A program made the position numbers and the translations under genes. Shown one piece after another: positions 57,318-64,000 of a DNA stretch of 64,000 nt; the first letter of the stretch is position 1; each line of letters starts with the position of its first letter. Under the pieces are notes generated by a model. That model did no database searches. It worked only from the letters and a program-made list of their open reading frames with translations, and was not told the DNA's origin. This DNA is from Chrysemys picta bellii (Eukaryota > Chordata > Testudines > Emydidae), in the NCBI RefSeq assembly GCF_011386835.1, contig NC_088792.1, positions 112,192,421 to 112,256,420 on the forward strand, written 5' to 3'.

Positions 57318-58491
57318 AGGGAGTCATGTTAATCAGAGCAAAGCATCTTTAGATATTCTCCATATTGGCTCTTTTAGCAGCAACATAGAGGAGCCAGACA
57401 TTTCAGGAAAACACTTACATTGTTTTGTTTGTTCTGGTGCAGAAGGGGGCAGGGGAAGCATCCAGTGCACCCAATTTTTATTATTATTATTTCCCACATT
57501 CATAAGTTAAACCTGTGCTGTCTTTTTGTTGTTGTTGTTTTTCCTTGCTCCTTACAGATTACCCTGGTGAAAGCAATGATGACTTTTGGGGGGTGGAGAG
57601 GTGGGGGGTGCCCCTTGCATTATTTTTAATGCCTTGAAAATGAGAAGTAGAGAATAAAATATAGCTACTTACAATAGAAAACAATGTCACTGGAATAGAA
57701 TCCTCACAGATTTATTTTTATCATCCCTGGAAACATTTGGTTAGCCTGCTTAGGCAGTTTAACATAGAGACTCATCAGAATGCAGCAGTTGAGCCCGTTG
57801 CAAAGAGAAGCGACCGTTGCAAGGCAATAATCCCTGTGCAGACAGAAGAGTGAGTGCTCACAAACATATTTGTATCATAAAGTTTGATCTGGTATCTGAG
57901 AAGCCTCTGCCATTGTTGATTCCTTCCATTTTATCAACAAAAGGTGGGGGGTGGGGGGTGGGAAGAGGGAGAACTCGGAGGAGACTTCAGTTAAAGTATC
58001 TCAAATAATCCAAAATTTTGAAAAGATTAAGGTCAGGATCAGGTTCTGTTGTTCTCAGTAGAATAGTTTGACCATCTGTAGAGCCCTCACTGCTGCTGGC
58101 ACTAGTTAGCACCCTTGCAGGCCAATTTAGGCTGAGCTTTTCAAAGCAATCTAGGGTGTTTAGACACACATACATTCCATTAGTTTTAGGCAGAACCAAC
58201 CTAGACTATTCTGGAAATCTGAATTTTACATACTACAGTGATGGACATAATATAAATACATAGAGAGAGAGTCCGGGAAGGGGACAGGTAACTAGAGAGG
58301 CTGGTAAGGTGATAGTGATTATGATGATATAAGAGAGCGAGAAAGAATGCTCTAAGCCGAGAGCACAATAACCAAATAAGCATGGGGCCTGTAGTACCCT
58401 CTTACCTACATAGATGTGGTCCTTCTCAGGTCACAGTTGAGGCACACAGGCAGTGTGGGAAAGCCTGCAGTGCTGTATCTGTGTTGTAGAT

Positions 58492-58903
58492 CAGTGGTTC
58501 TCAACCAGGGGTACATGTACCGCTGGAGATACCCAGAAAGCTTCCAGAGGGGTACATCAGCTTATCTAGATATTTGCCTAATTTTACAACAGGCTATGTA
58601 AAAAACACTGGAAACGTCAGTATAAACTAAAATTTCATACAGATAATGACTTGTTTATACTGCTCTTTATATACTATACACTGAAATATAAGTACAATAT
58701 TTATATTCCAATTGATTTATTTTATAGTTACATGGTAAAATGAGAACATAAGCAATTTGTCAGTAATAGTGTGCTGTGACACTTTTGTATTTTTATGTCT
58801 GATTTTGTAAGCAAGTAGTTTAAGTGAGGTGAAACTTGGGGTATGCAAGACAAATCAGCCTTCTGAAAGGGGTACAGTTGTCTGTAAAGGTTGACAGCCA
58901 CTG
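58492..58903. mobile_element. hAT MITE (412 bp) with perfect 8-bp TSD
   Basis: TTGTAGAT flanks both sides (58484-58491 and 58904-58911). Ends CAGTGGTTCTCAACC and, inverted, CAGTGGCTGTCAACC. Interior 'aaggggtacagttg' and 'caggggtacatgta' are also inverted relatives. No transposase. Confidence 0.93.
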
Positions 58904-59117
58904 TTGTAGATGGAGCCCTTCAGTCTACAGGGCTGTGGCACCTTTCGCTGACCCTAAATTTCACTTTTATGGTAAATAGTAATTTAAAATCGAGAGGAAG
59001 AAATTATTTCATGAATCTAATGCAGCCATGGTAAAAGCAAAAGCACCACACAGAAGAAGAGTCTAATTAGGACAGTATAAGCAGCTTGATATGGGATGCA
59101 AAATCATGTTCTTCTTA

Positions 59118-59402
59118 GGCTAGGTCTACACTACCCCCCTGAATCGGCAGGTAGAATTCGATCTCTCGGGGATTGAATTATCGCGTCTCGTCGGGACGCG
59201 ACAATCGATCCCTGAATCGACGCGCTTACTCCACCAGCGGAGGTAGGAGTAAGCGCCGTCGACGGGGAGCCGCGGAGGTCGATTTTGCCGCCGTCCTCAC
59301 AGCGGGGTAAGTCGGCTGTGATACGTCGAATTCAGCTACGCTATTTGCGTAGCTGAATTTGCGTATCTTAAATTGACCCCCCCTTGTAGTGAAGACCTGC
59401 CC
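59118..59402. mobile_element. Harbinger MITE (285 bp), TTA duplication
   Basis: Ends GGCTAGGTCTACACTACCCC and, inverted, GGGCAGGTCTTCACTACAAG. TTA flanks both sides (59115-59117 and 59403-59405). Read on minus it contains 'ttaagatacgcaaattcagc', the core shared with the MITEs at 11974 and 53092. CpG-rich. Confidence 0.88.
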
Positions 59403-59555
59403 TTAGTAAGGTCTTTATTGTGGTCATATATTCTGCAACAATTCCCCACGCTTAACTGAGGTATTCTTTTTAAACATGGCCTGGCTGTGGAAGCTTTTGG
59501 GGGGGCTTGTTCCTTGAAGAATCTTGGGGTAGGGAGGGTCAGGGAAGAAAACCAG

Positions 59556-60482
59556 TAGTAGAACATTCAATAGAGTAATTCTGTCTGGCACGCCATCATT
59601 CTGCTCAATCATCCTGGGCCAAAAAAGGCCCTAAGTAGCCAGGTGTGTGTATGTGACATGTACCCCTTGAATTTTCTTGTCATAGTCGATGTCTGAGAGT
59701 CAGTTTGTTTCAGTGCATCAACTTGTGTGAATGTAAGCTGATGAGGGATCCACAGGTGTGCCCGCATGTTGGCAGACATGGGCACTTGTTTTTACCGCAG
59801 GCAGCCTGTTTACTTTACTCACGCTTCTCTTTGGCTTTTTCTGTTCTGCTGTTCTCAATGGCTTTATCTGCAGACCAATAGGTCTGCCACCATCCTGATC
59901 TGTCTGCAGCAGCAGCAGCTTCTGGTGTGTTGGGGTTGACTTGGCCAACTTTTAGGTGAACTTTGAGAGTGTCCTTATATCATTTTTGTTGGCCTCCCAG
60001 TGTACACGGCCCTGTTTTCAACTGTCCATAAAATATGGCTTTGGGGAGTCATGTGTCATCCATATGTACGAGGTGACCAGCCCAGCTAAGTTGCATCTGT
60101 ATCATTAGGGACTCGATGTTAGTCATACAGCACTGGTCCAGGACTTCGATGTTTAGTATCCTATCTGACCATTTGATGTTACAGCTGAGATGCAGACAGT
60201 GCATGTTAAAATGCTCTAACTGCTTCAAGTGCCTGCTGTAAAGTGTCTGTGTTTCACAGCTCTAGATAAGAGTGCTTAAAACGATTGCATGATAGACACT
60301 AATCTTGGTGTGAACTCAAATACCTCAAAGACTTCCGGGGTGTTGGTGGGGGGAGGGAGAAGAAACCCATTAGTAGAGAATTCAATAGAATAATTCTGTC
60401 TAGCATCACAGAGCATTCTGCTCAATCATGGTGGGCCAAGAAAGGCCCTAAGCAGCTGTGTGTGTGTATATTAAATGTACCT
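59556..60482 (-). repeat. Direct duplication bracketing a LINE fragment
   Basis: About 110 bp at 59556-59670 ('attcaatagagtaattctgt', 'aaaggccctaagtagcc') recurs at 60372-60482 ('attcaatagaataattctgt', 'aaaggccctaagcagct'). Between them lies the LINE C-terminal fragment. Much larger than a normal target duplication. Confidence 0.75.
59720..60345 (-). pseudogene. Non-LTR retrotransposon C-terminal fragment
   Basis: On minus a broken frame reads IQMQLSWAGHLVHMDD, then LPKAIFYGQLKTGPCTLGGQ, then KAIENSRTEKAKEKR and CGKNKCPCLPTCGHTC. This order (LRWAGHVVRM…, LPK.IFYGEL…, a terminal Cys-rich knuckle) is the post-reverse-transcriptase tail of a LINE family common in fish and reptiles. Several stops and frameshifts; no RT domain remains here. 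Confidence 0.65.
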
Positions 60483-60634
60483 AGTTCTCAGTTGGTTATG
60501 ATCATATATCTCTTTGAAACATAGTCATAGATGGCAGGACTGCAGTGCAAAATTCCATTGAGATGCTACTTTCTGTTTTAAATTTGTGCATATGATGATA
60601 TTCTCTTGTTGTTCCTAAATGTTCATAGATGTCT

Positions 60635-62650
60635 ACAAAAACAACAAGGAGTCCAGAGGCACCTTGAAGACTATCAGATTTATTTGGGCATAAGCTTTTG
60701 TGGGTAAAAAACCTCACTTCTTCAGATGCATGGAGTGAAAGTTACAGATGCAGACATTATATACTGACACATGAAGAGAAGCGAGTTACCTTACAAGTGG
60801 AGAACCAGTGTTGACAGGGCCAATTCAATCAGGGTGGATGTAGTCCACTCCCAATAATAGATGAGGAGGTGTCAATTCCAGGAGAGGCAAAACTGCCTCT
60901 GTAAGGAGCCAGTCACTCCCATTCCCTATTCAAGCCCAAATTAACGGTGTTAAATTTGCAAATGAATTTTAGTTCTGCTGTTTCTCTTTGAAGTCTGTTT
61001 TTGAAGTTTTTTTGTTCAAGAATAGTGACTTTTAAATCTGTTATAGAATGACCAGGGAGATTGAAGTGTTCTCCTACTGGTTTTTGTATGTTACCATTCC
61101 TGATGTCCAATTTGTGTCCATTTATTCTTTTATGTAGGGACTGTCCGGTTTGGCCAGTGTACATGGCAGAGGGGCATTGCTGGCACATGATGGCATATAT
61201 AACATTAGTAGACATGCAGGTGAATGAGCCCTTTATGGTGTGGATGATGGGTTGGGTCCTCTGATGGTGTCTCTAGAGTAGATATGGGGACAGAGTAGGC
61301 AACGAGGTTTGCTACAGGGATTGGTTCCTGGGTTGGTGTTTCTGTGGTGTGGTATGTAGTTGCTGGTGAGTATTTGCTTCAGGTTGGGGGGCTGTCTGTA
61401 AGCGAGGATTGGCCTGACTCCCAAGGTCTGTGAGAGTGAGGGATCGTTTTCCAGGATAGGTTGTAGATAGTTGATAATGCGCTGGAGAGGTTTTAGCTGG
61501 AGGCTGTATGTGATGGCCAGTGGTGTTCTGTTATTTTCCTTGTTGGGCCTGTCCTGTAGTAGGTGATTTCTGGGTACCCGTCTCGCTCTGTCAATCTGTT
61601 TCCTCACTTCCCCAGGTAGGTATTGTAGTTTTAAGAATGCTTGATAAAGATCTTGTAGGTGTTTGTCTCTGTCTGAGGGGTTGGAGCAAATTCGGTTGTA
61701 TCTTAGGGCTTGGCTGTAGACAATGGATCGTGTGATGTGTCCTGGATGGAAACTGGAGGCATGTAGGTATGTATAGCGGTCAGTAGGTTTCTGGTATAGG
61801 TGGTGTTTATGTGACCATCACTTATTTGCACTGTAGTGTCCAGGAAGTGGATCTCTTGTGTGGACTGGTCCAGGCTGAGGTTGATGGTGGGGTGGAAATT
61901 GTTGAAATCCAGGTGGAATTCTTCAAGGGCCTCCTTTTCATGGGTCCATATGATGAAGCTGTCATCAATGTAGCACAAGTAGAGGAGGGGCACTAGGGGA
62001 TGAGAGCTGAGGAAGCATTGTTCTAAGTCAGCCATAAAAATGTTGGCATACTGTGGGGCCATGTGGGTACCCATAGCAGTGCCAGTGACTTGAAGGTATA
62101 AGTTGTTCCCAAATCTGAAATGGTTGTGGGTGAGGACAAAGTCACAAAGCTCAGCCACCAGGTGTGCTGTGGCCTCATCAGGGATACTGTTCCTGACAGC
62201 TTGTAGTCCATTCTCATGTGGAATATTGGTGTAAAGCGCTTCTACATCCATGGTGGCCAGGATGGTGTTTTCAGAAGGCTCACCAATGCATTGTAGTTTC
62301 CTCAGGAAGTCGGTGGTGTCTCGAAGATAGCTGGGAGTGCTGGTAGCGTAGGGTCTTAGGAGAGAGTCCAAATAGCCAGATAATCTGCTGTAAGAGTGCC
62401 AATGCCTGAGATGATGGGGCGTCCAGGTTTTCCAGGTTTATGGTCTTGGGTAGCAGATAGAATATCCCTGGTTGGGGCTCTGGGGGTGTGTCCATGTAGA
62501 TTTGTTCCTGTGCTGTAGCCGGGAGTTTCTTGAGCAGATAGATGGTGTAGTTTCTTCTGGTATATAGATGTCTAGGAGCTGCAGTGTATTGATGCGTTTG
62601 TTTTTTTTTACTTCTGAAGACTTGGGTTCCCATTGAGGTTTAGGTCACAA
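60635..62650 (-). pseudogene. Penelope-like element, RT plus GIY-YIG endonuclease, frameshifted
   Basis: Read on minus from about 62633, four overlapping or adjacent frames give the ordered domains of a PLE: GIFYLLPKTINLE (62.5 kb), NTILATMDVEALYTNIPHEN (RT motif A), GTAMGTHMAPQYANIFMADLE (motif B), YLCYIDDSFIIW (motif C with YIDD) and EIHFLDTTVQI (61703-62371). The thumb-like region follows at 61233-61607, and the GIY-YIG endonuclease at 60913-61215 (VIYAIMCQQCPSAMYTGQTG, HKRINGHKLDIRN, VGEHFNLPGHS). The CxxC before the YTGQTG core is typical of PLE nucleases. At least three frameshifts break it, although catalytic boxes are intact. The 3' terminal region (60635-60740) matches the fragments at 31354 and 51598. 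The 5' end is truncated. Confidence 0.9.
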
Positions 62651-64000
62651 GTAGAGATGGGCCCTTCCACTGAAGTTTGGCTCCAGATCAGAATCCAAAC
62701 TTCTCTAAACTCTGAGGTGGTTTGAATTCAGGGTTCCAGAGACAGGCCTGTGGTGTGATTTTCAGATTCAGAGCCTTTGGAACCAGTATTCTTCTTCAGA
62801 CCTGTTTCTAGTTGTAAATCTAGTTGCGATTAAGCCACTTCACAAAGTCTCCCCCTCATTTGCCGCTGTTTGACATGATTGACAGTCTGTACTCTGAAGA
62901 GGTACAAAATTGGACTAGCAGAGGAAGAGGGGCAAAGGAGAGAGGGGTGGGAAGGCAGGAAGTGTTAGAGGGTCAGATTAAGGTCTATTGGCAGAACTGT
63001 GTGCAGAAACATTCCTGGTGCCCACCATTTTGCTGCCTGGCTCTTGCTAGTACTGTTCTTCATTTTTTGGAGTGCCCAGACACCACGGTAATGGGAACAT
63101 TACCGACACCAAAGAGAGAGAACAGATCTGTGCTCCCTTCATGAGAACATTACCAGTCCAATAGGCTTTCAGCACCAACCATGTGAAAAAACAAGGTATG
63201 TTTGTGCACTGGCCCTTGTGCACAGCTGATGTAATATTTGATTCATTGTCATTGATATTAAAACCAGGGGAAAGGCTTTGGAAGGTAAGCCAAACATGTC
63301 TTTGCTCTGTTAAACTCTGATAGCTCGTTAGCTGCTAAGTGACCTTAGTGAACCTAAGGATGTAAAGTGCAGCGTGGGCCTCCTTTCCATGGGTCTGGGC
63401 ACTCCAATCTCAGTCATAGGCAGTGGCTGAGATTAATGCCTGTTACAACCAGTGAGTACAACCACATTCCTGTGTCTCATCCAAATCTGAAGTCTCACAT
63501 CGGAATGGCTCACACATGGGATATGTGCTAAGATCCTTTTATTTCAGTGATGTTGTCAGTCAGGCCCCGAGAACCATCCTTGGCAACATTATTATTTCTG
63601 AGCTTCCTTGTTTCCATTATTGTGATGTCATCATTGTGGGATTACTTTGAATTAAATTTGAGTGGGTGTTCAGTACATAGGTACACTGTGCCTTTATCTC
63701 ACTCTCCTTTCCCTCCCCAAGAGTGTTCCATTTTGATAATCACCCTATGAGCATGTGCAAGTTGAGCCTGGGCTGGTTCATCTACCTGCCAACAGTTCTC
63801 TGCACATGTTCTCCCACAGAATTTGGCAAATCTTTGGGTTGTTTTCTGGATGTGTGGGGGTTATATTTTATGGTTTGGGTTATCCACCCATATGCTGAGT
63901 TGAACCTAGTCTAGAGATGAGCTTGGGCCACTAAGTTTAAATTCAGATTCAAATGTCTCAGAGTTCCTGGCTCTGGGACTCAGAGTTTTTATTTGGCTCA
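62651..64000. other. Intergenic DNA, no gene seen
   Basis: No exon, RNA gene or delimitable transposon recognised. Open frames here are short and without family resemblance. Confidence 0.4.

Noticed and set aside
1..64000. CRISPR arrays, operons, riboswitches, phage or other bacterial systems
   Set aside because: No regularly spaced short repeats with unique spacers, no bacterial gene density. Introns, SINEs and LINEs show vertebrate nuclear DNA.

Overview
This is vertebrate nuclear DNA, almost certainly from a turtle. The evidence is split genes with GT-AG introns, a CpG island, CR1, L2-type and MIR retroelements, two Penelope-like element (PLE) copies, and many hAT and PIF/Harbinger DNA transposons whose end sequences look like those I know from chelonian genomes. 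Species assignment is by recognition only; no search was run. Nothing prokaryotic is present. Most open frames above 60 codons are chance frames or transposon remnants.

Two cellular genes are visible and they converge. On the plus strand, about 1-21.7 kb looks like intronic DNA of RPRD1A, and its last coding exon lies at 21719-21868 (49 codons plus stop, phase-0 entry). It is followed by several kb of AT-rich, gene-free DNA with poly(A) signals at 22388, 23107 and 26872, probably a long 3' UTR. On the minus strand, all four coding exons of the C18orf21 homologue can be assembled from 36771 down to 29988 (221 codons plus stop), with its start in a CpG island at about 36.4-37.3 kb. The tail-to-tail RPRD1A/C18orf21 arrangement matches the human 18q12 order as I remember it. 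RPRD1A is an RNA polymerase II CTD-binding regulator. C18orf21 carries a C-x2-C...C-x2-C zinc-ribbon pattern like that of RNase P/MRP subunits.

From about 37.3 kb to the right end I see no cellular gene, only repeat-rich intergenic DNA. Its main feature is a 5.76-kb PIF/Harbinger transposon (40265-46021) with a TAA target duplication, inserted in a CR1 LINE. It has a two-exon Myb/SANT-like protein gene on plus and a DDE transposase gene on minus, interrupted by one in-frame TGA. The two genes converge with poly(A) signals about 30 bp apart, and the transposase-side end is built of nested direct repeats. A second Harbinger relative at 49.7-51.6 kb keeps only the Myb/SANT gene. Several short MITEs with related ends lie elsewhere (192-939, 7790-8292, 11974-12231, 49412-49690, 53092-53384, 59118-59402).

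Other dated insertions are hAT elements with 8-bp duplications at 10466, 13750, 39484, 48196 and 58492, a Tigger/mariner-like element at 17112, a CR1 open-frame remnant at 11.3-13.05 kb split by a MITE, and a MIR SINE split by another MITE at 7.7-8.35 kb. PLE copies lie at 27.4-28.8 kb and 60.6-62.65 kb, and LINE C-terminal fragments at 53.6-54.0 and 59.7-60.3 kb. The gene pair is conserved; the transposons, above all the near-intact Harbinger, are the most unusual content.
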